Positions 17,101 through 26,126 of a stretch of 64,000 nt of DNA are shown piece after piece. Numbering within the stretch: position 1 is the stretch's first letter; each line of letters opens with the position of its first letter. The stretch lies in the NCBI GenBank assembly GCA_015256945.1, contig JABZLB010000013.1, positions 3,789 to 67,788 on the forward strand. The letters run 5' to 3'. The notes under the pieces are model-generated. The model was not told the origin of the DNA, ran no database searches, and saw only the letters and a list, made by a program, of their open reading frames with translations. The position numbers and the translations under genes were made by a program. The stretch comes from Prevotellaceae bacterium (GTDB lineage Bacteria; Bacteroidota; Bacteroidia; Bacteroidales; Bacteroidaceae).

Positions 17101-18282
17101 ATGAAAACAAAACTTCTTACCTCTCTGTTGTTTCTGACATCAATATTGTTTATTTCGTGTTCCGGACAGAAAAAGAAACAGCTTACTCCATGGGGTACAT
17201 CCATGGATAGTGATTCTGTTCAGTCGGAGAAAACTTACCGTCTTGATGATATTATAAGTAACGGAGAGCTGATTATGCTTACGTTATCGGGACCTGATAC
17301 TTACTATGATTATCATGGTCGGGGAATGGGTTTGCAATATTTACTGTGCGAAAAGTTTGCCCAAAAGATAGGAGTGTCGCTGCGTGTAGATGTATGTCGC
17401 GACACGTTAGAGCTGGAACGAAAGCTGCGTAACGGCGAAGCTGATATTGCTGCCTTGCAGTTATCCAGACCCGTAAAAGGGCTTTTATTTACGCAGGTTA
17501 AGGCTAATCGTAACATGACGGGGTGGGCAGTGAATGCCGATAATGCTGAACTCGCCGATTCTCTAAACCGATGGTTTAAGCCGCAGATGGTGAAGGGTAT
17601 GCAGAAGGAAGAAGATTTTCTGCTCTCAACACGTAGTATTCAGCGGCATGTTTATTCGCCTATGCTGAATCGTTCGGGTGGCGTAATATCACGTTATGAC
17701 CGTTATTTCCAGATGTATGCACCGCTGGCACGTCTCGACTGGCGGCTTATGGCTGCTCAATGCTATCAGGAATCGTGTTTCGATCCCAATGCGAAATCGT
17801 GGGCCGGGGCTTGCGGTTTGATGCAGATTATGCCTGTAACGGCCGACCATTTGGGCTTGCCGCGTTCGGAAATGTTCAATCCCGAACAGAATATTGCAGC
17901 TTCAGCCCGCTACATGCAAGAGTTAGGCGGCCACTATACCGATGTACCACTGCCTGAACGCGTGTTTTTTCAGCTTGCAAGTTATAATGGAGGCTTCTTC
18001 CATATCAGGGATGCCATGGCGCTTGCACGAAAGAACGGGCGTAACCCTCACCGCTGGGACGACGTTGCCGAGTATGTACTTAAGCTTAGTGATGCGGCTT
18101 ATTATCGCGACCCTGTGGTGAAACACGGCTATATGCGTGGCAAGGAGACGGTAGGATACGTAAGTCGTATTCGCGACCGATGGATGCAATATCGCGGTAT
18201 GGCTAAAGGAGGGGTAGTGATGGGCGGTGGTACCATTGTGGCTCCACAGCGTGCAGGCAAGAACTATAAGTGGCATTTGTGA
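17101..18282 (+). CDS. MltF-like membrane-bound lytic murein transglycosylase
   Basis: 393 residues from the ATG at 17101. It has a lipoprotein signal (LTSILFISC, lipid cysteine before SGQKKK). Residues ~40-165 form a short extracellular solute-binding (SBP_bac_3-like) domain ('LRNGEADIAALQLSRP'). Residues ~190-370 are the SLT lysozyme-like domain with the catalytic Glu in 'CYQESCFDPNAKSWAGACG', then 'GLMQIMPVTADHLGL' and 'ASYNGGFFHIRDA'. The enzyme cleaves peptidoglycan glycan strands to 1,6-anhydro ends. It is probably anchored to a membrane in the periplasm. It is monocistronic and convergent with the M6 protease. Confidence 0.9.
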   Translation: MKTKLLTSLLFLTSILFISCSGQKKKQLTPWGTSMDSDSVQSEKTYRLDDIISNGELIMLTLSGPDTYYDYHGRGMGLQYLLCEKFAQKIGVSLRVDVCRDTLELERKLRNGEADIAALQLSRPVKGLLFTQVKANRNMTGWAVNADNAELADSLNRWFKPQMVKGMQKEEDFLLSTRSIQRHVYSPMLNRSGGVISRYDRYFQMYAPLARLDWRLMAAQCYQESCFDPNAKSWAGACGLMQIMPVTADHLGLPRSEMFNPEQNIAASARYMQELGGHYTDVPLPERVFFQLASYNGGFFHIRDAMALARKNGRNPHRWDDVAEYVLKLSDAAYYRDPVVKHGYMRGKETVGYVSRIRDRWMQYRGMAKGGVVMGGGTIVAPQRAGKNYKWHL

Positions 18283-18324
18283 TGCTTAAATGATGTTTTG
18301 TTGCCGGTTTTTTGGTGTAAGGTT

Positions 18325-18416
18325 CATTGTTCGGCGGCCGTCAGCAGTGTTGCTGGCGGCCGCCGAACAATGTGTATGACGTTCGTCGTACGCGCTGTTG
18401 ACGGACGCCGAACGAC
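18325..18416. repeat. Double-hairpin GC-rich repeat, copy B
   Basis: Same family as copy A. The first hairpin pairs ATTGTTCGGCGGCC with its complement across 18326-18371; the second is imperfect. It lies in the convergent gap between the MltF-like and M6 protease genes. Confidence 0.9.
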
Positions 18417-18516
18417 AAACAAAAAGGCGTAAGTATACTGGCAGAGCGATGTTAACCCTGAAGCGTAGTGTGCTAATGGCATTACCATCAGCTTGTTATC
18501 TGTGGTTGTGTAAAAT

Positions 18517-18554
18517 GCAAACGAGGATACCCGTTCATGAGTATCCTCGTTTGC
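18517..18554. terminator. Hairpin between convergent genes
   Basis: A perfect 14-bp stem (18517-18530 with 18541-18554) with a 10-base loop, 48 bases past the M6 protease stop. Probably a bidirectional terminator; the T tract is weak. Confidence 0.65.
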
Positions 18555-18601
18555 CTGTGATGTATATCCGCTGCCTTTTGGGCCAGAAGACAACCATATT
18601 G

Positions 18602-20230
18602 TTATTTAATAACAACTTTCTTTTTATTATAAATATAAACGCCGGCAGGTAAGTTGTGCAGGCTCTTGCCCATATATCGGCTATCAATTGAATATACCTC
18701 ATTTACAGGTGTATCCTGCTTCCTGATGGTGTGTATGCCTGTGGTAAAGTCGTTGATAAAGTCGAACGATATGTTACCACCGCTGTTTGTAATGTTTTTG
18801 AGAGCTTTGTTAACCTTATGAAAGGATGAACCGGCTGCAATTAAAGGATTAGTACCGTTGAACCAGAAAAAGTTTGGCAGCTTAAGTGTATCATTAAGTA
18901 CGGTAATATTGTTGGGACCGGCAAACAAATCGCCTTTTAGGCTGGCCAGGTAATTGGGCCTGTTTGCTACAATATAGCTCGAAAGAAGAGCTCCGTCAGC
19001 CGGAACCACAGCCATACCAGGCTGTCCGGCTACGTTGTTAAGATGGGTATCGATATGAATTGCGCTTACATTCTTTTCGTTTACATGATATACCAGCAAG
19101 CCGGTAGCGGGCATTTTCTGTCCCCATCCAATGTGCTGTATATTCTCTAACAGGAAGTATTCGTTTTCTTCTTCAGGGTTCGTTATTTTTAATGCCGACC
19201 GCGACTCACCCGTAGTACGATTTAAGTTGTAGGTGTTATCGGAGGTAAGTTCCTGGATATTCATATCCCAGCCAAACAAATTCTTCTCCCATGCTGTGTA
19301 GGGTGCAGGACAATAGCCGTTATAAATGTATTCGCCGCCATCCATTAAATCCCAGTATTCCATCTCCTGATCGTTGACATAGGCCGACGATGTTGTAGGA
19401 TAGTTGTCAGGAAGACCCATAGTATGCGACAGCTCATGGCAGGTAGTACCCACACCTGTAATCATCCACCTTTTGTTGCTATTGCTTACAAGCTTCGGTG
19501 TAAGCTCGCCGGCCATGCTGTACCAGCCAATGTTCAGACCCTTAAAAGTACCTGATGTGTAATGGGTTTTTGCCCAGACGGTGTTGCCTCCGCCGCCAAA
19601 GTTCTGGCCTGGACCTGCATAAATGATATAAACACAATCAATATTTCCGTCATGATTGCCGTCAAATACGCTGACATCATTAATGCTGTCTTCCACCAGT
19701 GCCAGAGCATCGCGAACCAGTTGTGCCGGATTTTCATCGAATGTATTATTTTCGTTTGAGCCTCCATAATAAGTCATGTTCTGCGGTAACGTAACGGGGC
19801 CGTACACATCAAATATGGGTTTAAAGATGCCGTTGCTTACATCGCTGAAGTATTTGCGCACACTTCCGTAGTTTCGATAGTTACCATTACCAAAGTCTTC
19901 GAGTGCACCTTCGTGGTTAAAGAACTGATTGAAGGTGGCTTTTGGATTTTGTACGCTGATGGCCGAATCTTTATAGTTGACCAGAATAGTCAGAATGTGG
20001 GGTGTACCATTGTGTGTAAGATATTGGGGCGTACGCGTACCTATACCTCTTACCCTCATATAGGCAGGCTGTTCATCGTGTACATGGTGCCGTGGCACAA
20101 TGTCATCGGCCTCGGGTGTGCCCCATACGGGCGGGTCAACCTTTTGTCCAAAAACGTTTGTTACCTTGCCTTGTCCCCACGATGACAGCGTAAGGCTAAG
20201 TAAAAAAGCTATAAAAAATTGTCGTTTCAT
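18602..20230 (-). CDS. Secreted M6-family metalloprotease with type IX-style C-terminal tail
   Basis: 542 residues from the ATG at 20230 (MKRQFFIAFLLSLTLSSWGQ, a signal peptide). The zinc site is 'TCHELSHTMGLPDNY': HExxH followed by the Asp/Tyr typical of the immune-inhibitor-A (M6) family. A Ca-binding-like 'DGNHDGNIDCVYIIYAG' precedes it. The C-terminal ~45 residues ('VYSIDSRYMGKSLHNLPAGV', then YIYN and KKKVVIK) match the short beta-domain used for secretion by the type IX system in Prevotella and relatives. So the protein is probably a cell-surface or released protease. It follows the EFR1 gene by 16 bases on the same strand. Confidence 0.88.
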   Translation of the reverse strand: MKRQFFIAFLLSLTLSSWGQGKVTNVFGQKVDPPVWGTPEADDIVPRHHVHDEQPAYMRVRGIGTRTPQYLTHNGTPHILTILVNYKDSAISVQNPKATFNQFFNHEGALEDFGNGNYRNYGSVRKYFSDVSNGIFKPIFDVYGPVTLPQNMTYYGGSNENNTFDENPAQLVRDALALVEDSINDVSVFDGNHDGNIDCVYIIYAGPGQNFGGGGNTVWAKTHYTSGTFKGLNIGWYSMAGELTPKLVSNSNKRWMITGVGTTCHELSHTMGLPDNYPTTSSAYVNDQEMEYWDLMDGGEYIYNGYCPAPYTAWEKNLFGWDMNIQELTSDNTYNLNRTTGESRSALKITNPEEENEYFLLENIQHIGWGQKMPATGLLVYHVNEKNVSAIHIDTHLNNVAGQPGMAVVPADGALLSSYIVANRPNYLASLKGDLFAGPNNITVLNDTLKLPNFFWFNGTNPLIAAGSSFHKVNKALKNITNSGGNISFDFINDFTTGIHTIRKQDTPVNEVYSIDSRYMGKSLHNLPAGVYIYNKKKVVIK

Positions 20231-20246
20231 ATCGTAAAATATTAAT

Positions 20247-21026
20247 TTATAACTTGTGTTTCTTATAAAAATATTGTCCTTTCTTCTGTGTTTGCCGGCC
20301 ATATTCTATGGCATGGTGCGGACAATGATGGTAGCAGCTGAAACATACTGTGCAGCTGTTGTTATGTTTCCATGCCGGCTCATAGCCCAATCCGCCGTTT
20401 ATATCATGTGTGGGACATACGTCTTTACAAATGCCACATTTCACACAGCGGGTGTGGTTAACATGGAATGGCTTGTCGGTGATGAGATATTTTGCAAAGA
20501 AACTTCCTATCAGATGAGAGTTAACCAGGGGCCACCGGCCTTTATGGAGGCTGGCTGTGTTGTTTTGTCGTTTTTCGATAACGCCAATATATTGGTTCAA
20601 TTCGTATATGGCCTGTTGCTTTTTGGACCGTTCCTTCTCTATCTTGTCGACGTCCATGAAAGGTAATCCTACATACGACTCGGGCATAATAAGTGTGAAA
20701 GCAGCATCTAAATGCAGGTTAACCTGCTGTAAGTCTTGTCTTAAATAGGCAAAAGTTTCGCCAATTGTGTCGCCCGCCGTGCAGATAGCGTACACATATT
20801 CGGGTGGGGTTTCAACTACAAGACGCTGTATAAACTGGCGTACAACAACGGGTGGTCGCCATCCGTGCACGGGAAAGCAGAAACCGACAGCCTCATGCGG
20901 AGCCGGCTTAATCAGGAAGTTGTTGTCAAGATAGTCGGGAATGAAGACAAGTTTGTCGTTGAGTGCCAGAGCGGTTGTTTCGGCAGCCCATGCCGTATTG
21001 CCTGTACCCGAGAAGTAAAATATCAT
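20247..21026 (-). CDS. EFR1-family protein: flavodoxin-like domain fused to a 2x[4Fe-4S] ferredoxin
   Basis: 259 residues. The N-terminus 'MIFYFSGTGNTAWAAE' is an FMN-binding flavodoxin phosphate loop. The C-terminus has two CxxCxxCxxxCP clusters ('CVKCGICKDVCP' and 'CTVCFSCYHHCP') for two 4Fe-4S centres. Family knowledge: EFR1 proteins are electron-transfer proteins common in anaerobes, partners mostly unknown. It is cytosolic. Only 16 bases separate it from the M6 protease gene downstream, so the two may share a transcript, though the functions look unrelated. Confidence 0.88.
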   Translation of the reverse strand: MIFYFSGTGNTAWAAETTALALNDKLVFIPDYLDNNFLIKPAPHEAVGFCFPVHGWRPPVVVRQFIQRLVVETPPEYVYAICTAGDTIGETFAYLRQDLQQVNLHLDAAFTLIMPESYVGLPFMDVDKIEKERSKKQQAIYELNQYIGVIEKRQNNTASLHKGRWPLVNSHLIGSFFAKYLITDKPFHVNHTRCVKCGICKDVCPTHDINGGLGYEPAWKHNNSCTVCFSCYHHCPHHAIEYGRQTQKKGQYFYKKHKL

Positions 21027-21104
21027 ATTTATTGATCTCTTAACCGTATAAGTGAGAGGCCTTTGTATTTATTTTTCTACTTAGTTGTTTTGTACTGCTT
21101 TATA

Positions 21105-22031
21105 TTACACGGTAGTCGGGTTATATTTTGCCATCGTATTTTTCTGCTCTATGCGAGCTTCTATGCTGCCGGCGGCATAATAAAACACGAAACTTGCCCA
21201 TGTAACCACATATACAATAATAAATTGAACAAAGATGTTTGTACCGATGAAAATTGCAGGGAACAGTGATGGCAACGTATCAGCATCGCCTATAAATACA
21301 CCCGTTTTGTCGAAAAATAATGACAACATCAGTATAATGACGGGCAGATAGCATACTGCCATTATAACCATTTCGATGATACCGGTTAATAATGCAAGCA
21401 TAAAAAGGAGATGCCAGTGTTTCCATCCTGCAATATATTGGCTCATAAAGGTTTTTGATAAAGTTTGTTTGTCGTCGATAAGATATTTAAAGGCAGAGTA
21501 GAGTAGCGGAATGAAAATGACAACAAACAGCATGAAGCATGCTGAAACAGCTAATACTGCCGTGTTGAACCAGCTTGTAACCGCATCTTGTTCGGCAGGG
21601 GTTATACCGTGATTAGCAGGCGAATGGAGTTGCAGAACAATGAAAATGACACCAAGAATAAGGGTAACCAAAACGCTTGTTACAAATAGTGTAAGCTTTA
21701 TTTTTGCTTCACGCCATATACAATATTTTATATTTTGTTTTGTAATGAGCGATAATATGGTACCAGAATGCCATATCAAGGCAGCAAAAGAACACAGATA
21801 AGTAATAACGATAACTGCTGTTTTTATGGCAGCGTATGGTAGAGATGGGGAAAGAAGAAGGTCGATTCCCGAAGAAAATATAAAGTAACCGAATATTGAA
21901 CTGGCAATGGAGAAGAGTAAAGCGGGTAGCCATGTTCGTTTTAAGATGGTTGCAATATTTGAGATGAAAAGCGCAAAGGCAGCTTCCATACAGCTTACCA
22001 ACCCTCTGATTTTATAAAGATCTGATTCCAT
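21105..22031 (-). CDS. Polytopic membrane protein of unknown function
   Basis: 308 residues from the Met at 22031 (MESDLYKIRGLV); a Met at 22046 is also possible. About six membrane segments are visible, e.g. 'LFSIASSIFGYFIF', 'AVIVITYLCSFAALIW', 'LFVTSVLVTLILGVIFIVL' and 'VSACFMLFVVIFIPLLYSAF'. No catalytic motif is recognised. It lies between the SpoU methyltransferase and the EFR1 gene on the same strand. Confidence 0.7.
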   Translation of the reverse strand: MESDLYKIRGLVSCMEAAFALFISNIATILKRTWLPALLFSIASSIFGYFIFSSGIDLLLSPSLPYAAIKTAVIVITYLCSFAALIWHSGTILSLITKQNIKYCIWREAKIKLTLFVTSVLVTLILGVIFIVLQLHSPANHGITPAEQDAVTSWFNTAVLAVSACFMLFVVIFIPLLYSAFKYLIDDKQTLSKTFMSQYIAGWKHWHLLFMLALLTGIIEMVIMAVCYLPVIILMLSLFFDKTGVFIGDADTLPSLFPAIFIGTNIFVQFIIVYVVTWASFVFYYAAGSIEARIEQKNTMAKYNPTTV

Positions 22032-22071
22032 ATTTTCAATAAACAAAGTATTGATTCGCTTAATTTACAAT

Positions 22072-22872
22072 TTAAACCTGATGGTTAATATCTGACGACT
22101 GGCGGCGGAACTCGGCGCAAGTAACCGCCGTAGCGATGGCAACATTAAGACTTTCGGCCGTATTTTTGTCTTGTGAAAAGTTGGGTATCAACAGTCTGTG
22201 GGTTATTTTCGGCCGTATTTCTTGTGAGATACCGTTTCCCTCGTTGCCCATAATAATTAGTCCCTTCCTGGTTAATGGCTGTTGATAAATGTCCATTCCA
22301 TCGAGCAAAGTACCATATACAGGATATTTTTCGGGCAGATGATTCAGTAGTTTAACCAGGTTTACATAATGAATTTTCACACGATTAATGCTTCCCATGG
22401 TAGCTTGTATTACTTTTGGGCTGTATGCATCGGCTGTTTCGTGCGAACAAAATATATGTTTTATGCCGAACCAGTCGGCTATTCGGATGATGGTTCCTAA
22501 ATTACCCGGGTCTTGTATGCCGTCGAGGGCAAGACAAAGCTGATGTTCTATTATTTGGGTAACATTGTTATATAAGAGCGTTTCATCTTCTTTCTCGGGC
22601 AAAGGAAATACTGCAAGTACCATCTGTGGGTGCTGAACGAACGACGCTTTTGCAAGTTCTTCGTCGCTCACTTCGATGATTTCGGTTGCCGAATTAAGTT
22701 TACTGCAATTGGCTGTAAGCCATTCTGAGGTGGCAATAATCATGCGAGGCTGCATACCTTGCATAATATCGTTCACTGTTTTAGGTCCTTCTGCAACAAA
22801 AACATGCTCCTGGAGGCGGTGCTTCTTTTGCATAAGCGAATGAACGTATTTTAGTTTTGCCTTACTAATCAT
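22072..22872 (-). CDS. TrmH/SpoU-family RNA 2'-O-methyltransferase
   Basis: 266 residues from the Met at 22872 (MISKAKLKYVHSLMQKKHR), where the family normally starts. An N-terminal substrate-binding domain (~5-95) precedes the SPOUT knot: motif 1 'DGIQDPGNLGTIIRIADW', motif 2 'IMGNEGNGIS' and motif 3 'LLIPNFSQDKNTAESLNVAIA'. It methylates a ribose 2'-OH in rRNA or tRNA using S-adenosylmethionine; the exact nucleotide is not evident. The -7 box at 22877-22884 puts the transcript start at or next to the ATG, so the mRNA may be leaderless. Confidence 0.92.
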   Translation of the reverse strand: MISKAKLKYVHSLMQKKHRLQEHVFVAEGPKTVNDIMQGMQPRMIIATSEWLTANCSKLNSATEIIEVSDEELAKASFVQHPQMVLAVFPLPEKEDETLLYNNVTQIIEHQLCLALDGIQDPGNLGTIIRIADWFGIKHIFCSHETADAYSPKVIQATMGSINRVKIHYVNLVKLLNHLPEKYPVYGTLLDGMDIYQQPLTRKGLIIMGNEGNGISQEIRPKITHRLLIPNFSQDKNTAESLNVAIATAVTCAEFRRQSSDINHQV

Positions 22873-22876
22873 ATTG

Positions 22877-22884
22877 CAAAGATA
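22877..22884 (-). promoter_or_regulatory. -7 box for the SpoU gene
   Basis: TATCTTTG on the minus strand, only 4 bases before the ATG, which implies a leaderless or near-leaderless message. Confidence 0.6.
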
Positions 22885-22949
22885 TATATTAAACTTCGAT
22901 AAACGCGAAAATTCTGTGTTAATCTGTTTAATCTGTGGGCAAAAAGCAT

Positions 22950-22957
22950 TATCTTTG
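22950..22957 (+). promoter_or_regulatory. -7 box for the TamL-like gene
   Basis: TATCTTTG fits TAnnTTTG. The predicted transcript start near 22964 decides the TTG start at 22980 over the GTG at 22935. Confidence 0.65.
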
Positions 22958-22979
22958 CCCGACAAAAAGGTTAGGTAAT

Positions 22980-25214
22980 TTGAAAATTAAATATATTCTT
23001 TTTCTTACATCTTTTGTTTGTATTCTGTTTAGTTGTAACAGTACTAAGTTCGTACCCGATTCGCAATATCTCTTAGAAAGCGTAAAGATAAAGTCGGAAG
23101 ATAAGGCCATTGACGTATCAACACTTGAGCCTTATATTCGTCAGAAAGCAAATTCCAAATGGTTTTCGTTGTTTAAAATTCCTATGAACACCTATGCTTT
23201 ATCGGGTTTAGACAGTACGAAATGGATAAACAGAACGTTACGCAGAATAGGAGAGAAGCCTGTTATATTTGATAGTTTACAGGCCCGGCTGTCTATTATT
23301 AATCTGCGTCAGGCTTTACACAATCAGGGATACTTACATGCCGATGTTCAATTAGATACGAAGAAGAAGGGAAAGAAGATAGCCGTAGTTTATACGTTGT
23401 TGCCTGGAGAGCCCAGTTTTATTAAAAGCATTAAGTATGATATTCAGGATTCGGTAATACGAAATGTATTATATAACTATTCCCGAACGGTTACAAAACC
23501 GAAGGATAACGTTGTCGAGGTGCTGAAAGAAGGAGATAAGTTAACGGTCTCACAGCTTGATGAACAACGCAAGCGCATTACCAATGTGTTGTTAGATTCG
23601 GGTTATTATCGCTTCCATAAAGACTTTATTCAATACTCTGCCGATTCTACCTACAACGACAAAGGAGTTAATGTTGTGATGCACTTGTTGAAATATAAGG
23701 CAAATGACAATGCACCAGTTACGCTTCATCCGCGTTATACGGTTCGAAGTATTAACTATGTAGACGATGCTAACGCCGGCGGACGCATTAAGCTACGACG
23801 TAGTGTGTTGGAAAGAAGTACGGCTATTAGAAGTGGAAGCTATTTCAACTCGTCGCAATTACAGCGTACTTACAGTAACTTTGCGAAAATGCAGGCCGTA
23901 AAATACACCAATATCAGCTTTCGTGAAGCTCCTGATTCAACACTGTTAGACTGTGATATTCAGCTAAGTACAAACAAACCTTCAACCATTTCGTTTCAGC
24001 CGGAAGGAACGAATACGGCGGGCGACCTGGGAGCTGCTGCCTCATTGACCTATGAAAATAGAAATCTTTTTCATGGATCGGAGCTGTTTAGTATTGAACT
24101 TAGAGGCGCCTTCGAGGCTATTACAGGATTGGAAGGCTATAAGGATAAGGACTTTGAGGAGTATAGTGTTGAAAGCAAGTTGCAGTTTCCACGCTTTATT
24201 GCACCTTTTTTATCGAAATCGTTTAGACGGAAAAGCAACGCTTCGTCAGAACTGTCCTTGTCGTGGGATCTGCAAAACAGACCGGAATTCCACCGTCGTG
24301 TTTTCTCAACGGCATGGCGATACCGGTGGGCAGAGCCGAAACATCATACGAGTTACCGGTTAGATTTGCTTGATTTGAATTATGTTTATATGCCTTGGAT
24401 AAGTGAGACTTTTAAGCATGATTATTTAGACAGCGTCAGTAACCGTAATGCAATTCTCCGTTATAATTACGAAGATTTGTTTATTATGAAACTGGGTTTC
24501 GGCCTAACCTATAACGATGCAGTAGATGCTTTCAGGGCAAATATTGAAACGTCGGGCAATATTTTGAACGGTATCGCTGCTGCTGTAAAGTTTAGAAAAA
24601 ACAGCAGCGGGCAATATACCTTATTTAATATTGCCTATGCGCAGTATGTAAAATTTGATTTTGATTATACCCATATATTTCAATTTGATCGCCATAACAC
24701 GCTTGTGCTTCATGGAGACTTTGGTATTGCCTGGCCCTATGGGAACAGTAAGGTGCTGCCTTTCGAAAAAAGGTACTTCTCAGGAGGAGCTAACAGTGTC
24801 AGGGGATGGGGCGTAAGGCGACTTGGTCCCGGTAAATTCAGAGGTACTGACGGGCGTATCGATTTCATCAATCAGACGGGAGACATGAAGCTCGACCTCA
24901 ATGCTGAGTATCGGACATTCTTGTTTTGGAAGCTGAATGCGGCAGCATTTATAGACGCCGGCAACATTTGGACGCTCCGAAACTATGCTAACCAGCCCGG
25001 AGGGCAGTTTAAGTTGAACGAATTTTATAAACAAATAGCTGTGGCCTATGGCTTGGGTTTGCGTTTGAACTTTGGCTATTTTATCCTCAGGTTCGATATG
25101 GGCATGAAGGCAATTAACCCGGCTTATGATGACAGCAGGAGGCATTTTCCTGTTGTTCACCCTAATCTCTCACGCGATTTTACCTTCCATTTTGCAGTGG
25201 GTATGCCGTTTTAA
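22980..25214 (+). CDS. TamL-like Omp85-family outer-membrane lipoprotein
   Basis: 744 residues read from a TTG start at 22980; an in-frame GTG at 22935 lies upstream of the promoter. The N-terminus is a lipoprotein signal (YILFLTSFVCILFSC, lipid Cys then NSTKFVP). POTRA-like regions follow (~25-310), including 'INLRQALHNQGYLHADV', then a C-terminal 16-strand-type barrel with the hallmark 'RYFSGGANSVRGWGVRRLGPG' (the VRGF/Y-like lid motif) and 'NAEYRTFLFWKLNAAAFIDAGNIW'. Family knowledge: lipidated TamA-like proteins of Bacteroidota (TamL) act in outer-membrane protein biogenesis. It overlaps the convergent YycJ-like gene by 4 bases. Confidence 0.87.
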   Translation: MKIKYILFLTSFVCILFSCNSTKFVPDSQYLLESVKIKSEDKAIDVSTLEPYIRQKANSKWFSLFKIPMNTYALSGLDSTKWINRTLRRIGEKPVIFDSLQARLSIINLRQALHNQGYLHADVQLDTKKKGKKIAVVYTLLPGEPSFIKSIKYDIQDSVIRNVLYNYSRTVTKPKDNVVEVLKEGDKLTVSQLDEQRKRITNVLLDSGYYRFHKDFIQYSADSTYNDKGVNVVMHLLKYKANDNAPVTLHPRYTVRSINYVDDANAGGRIKLRRSVLERSTAIRSGSYFNSSQLQRTYSNFAKMQAVKYTNISFREAPDSTLLDCDIQLSTNKPSTISFQPEGTNTAGDLGAAASLTYENRNLFHGSELFSIELRGAFEAITGLEGYKDKDFEEYSVESKLQFPRFIAPFLSKSFRRKSNASSELSLSWDLQNRPEFHRRVFSTAWRYRWAEPKHHTSYRLDLLDLNYVYMPWISETFKHDYLDSVSNRNAILRYNYEDLFIMKLGFGLTYNDAVDAFRANIETSGNILNGIAAAVKFRKNSSGQYTLFNIAYAQYVKFDFDYTHIFQFDRHNTLVLHGDFGIAWPYGNSKVLPFEKRYFSGGANSVRGWGVRRLGPGKFRGTDGRIDFINQTGDMKLDLNAEYRTFLFWKLNAAAFIDAGNIWTLRNYANQPGGQFKLNEFYKQIAVAYGLGLRLNFGYFILRFDMGMKAINPAYDDSRRHFPVVHPNLSRDFTFHFAVGMPF

Positions 25215-26029
25215 AGCGTTAAATCAAATATTCCTGAAGGTATTTTACGCTTTAAAACATCTAACTTAAAGTCGGCTTTACTATCATTTCCGACAAGAAT
25301 CCCATGACTTTGTAGTATTTGTTTAACCGTCATTTCGGCTAAATCGGGATGGTTATTCTCATCACTTAGGTGACATAACCATGCATGTTTCAGCCGCGGA
25401 GAGGCGTATTGTGCTATGGCTTCTCCGCATTCGGTATTGCTCTGATGCCCTAACGGACTTAGAATTCGGTTTTTAAGATGCTGGGGATAAGGTCCATTGT
25501 CGAGCATTTCGCGTTCATAATCAGCCTCAATAACAAGGTAATTGGCCAGGCCTATGTACTCTTTCATCTCATCAGTAAGGTGTCCAATGTCTGTCATCAG
25601 CACGAAAGTGATGTTTCCTTGTTCAATGCAATAGCCTACATTATCGCTGCTATCGTGTGGAACACCGAAAGGCGTAATCTTGAAAGAGCCAATATAAAAG
25701 GGCACTCCTTTATCTATTATCCGTGTGTTTTCGATGGGGATTTTTGTGCGAACACTCCAATTCTGTCCAATTCCAGATAGTACTTTCTCTGTCATATAAA
25801 CAGGAATGTTGTAGTCTTTGCTCAGATTACCCACTGATCTTACATGGTCTGCATGGTCATGTGTGATTAAAATATTCTGCACATCTTGCAGATTCATTCC
25901 ATAATTCTTGAAATGTCTTTTAAGCACACGAACACCAACTCCTGAGTCGATAAGAATATTTTCAGTCTCTGTAAAGAGCAGACTACAGTTGCCGCTGCTG
26001 CCACTTCCAAATGAAACGAAATGAAGCAT
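25211..26029 (-). CDS. YycJ/WalJ-like metallo-beta-lactamase-fold hydrolase
   Basis: 272 residues from the Met at 26029 (MLHFVSFGSGSSGNC). Metal ligands are in 'ITHDHADHVRSV' (HxHxDH), with further His/Asp in 'MTDIGHL' and 'HLSDENNH'. The start motif SxSSGNC is typical of YycJ. Family members act as nucleases or phosphodiesterases; the cellular role here is unproven. The stop overlaps the stop of the TamL-like gene: a shared TTAA serves both strands. The -7 box at 26047-26054 leaves only ~11 bases of leader. Confidence 0.88.
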   Translation of the reverse strand: MLHFVSFGSGSSGNCSLLFTETENILIDSGVGVRVLKRHFKNYGMNLQDVQNILITHDHADHVRSVGNLSKDYNIPVYMTEKVLSGIGQNWSVRTKIPIENTRIIDKGVPFYIGSFKITPFGVPHDSSDNVGYCIEQGNITFVLMTDIGHLTDEMKEYIGLANYLVIEADYEREMLDNGPYPQHLKNRILSPLGHQSNTECGEAIAQYASPRLKHAWLCHLSDENNHPDLAEMTVKQILQSHGILVGNDSKADFKLDVLKRKIPSGIFDLTL

Positions 26030-26046
26030 ACTTGTTTTCTTTTCTA

Positions 26047-26054
26047 CAAAGTTA
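26047..26054 (-). promoter_or_regulatory. -7 box for the YycJ-like gene
   Basis: TAACTTTG on the minus strand; a longer frame from 26059 would start upstream of transcription and is rejected. Confidence 0.6.
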
Positions 26055-26099
26055 GACAAAACAATTTATATACGAACCCTGTATAAGTGCAAAAATGTT

Positions 26100-26107
26100 T
26101 AACTTTG
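26100..26107 (+). promoter_or_regulatory. -7 box for the small lipoprotein gene
   Basis: TAACTTTG fits TAnnTTTG and ends 19 bases before the ATG at 26127. Confidence 0.65.
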
Positions 26108-26126
26108 CAAGAAAGAGGATTAAAAT

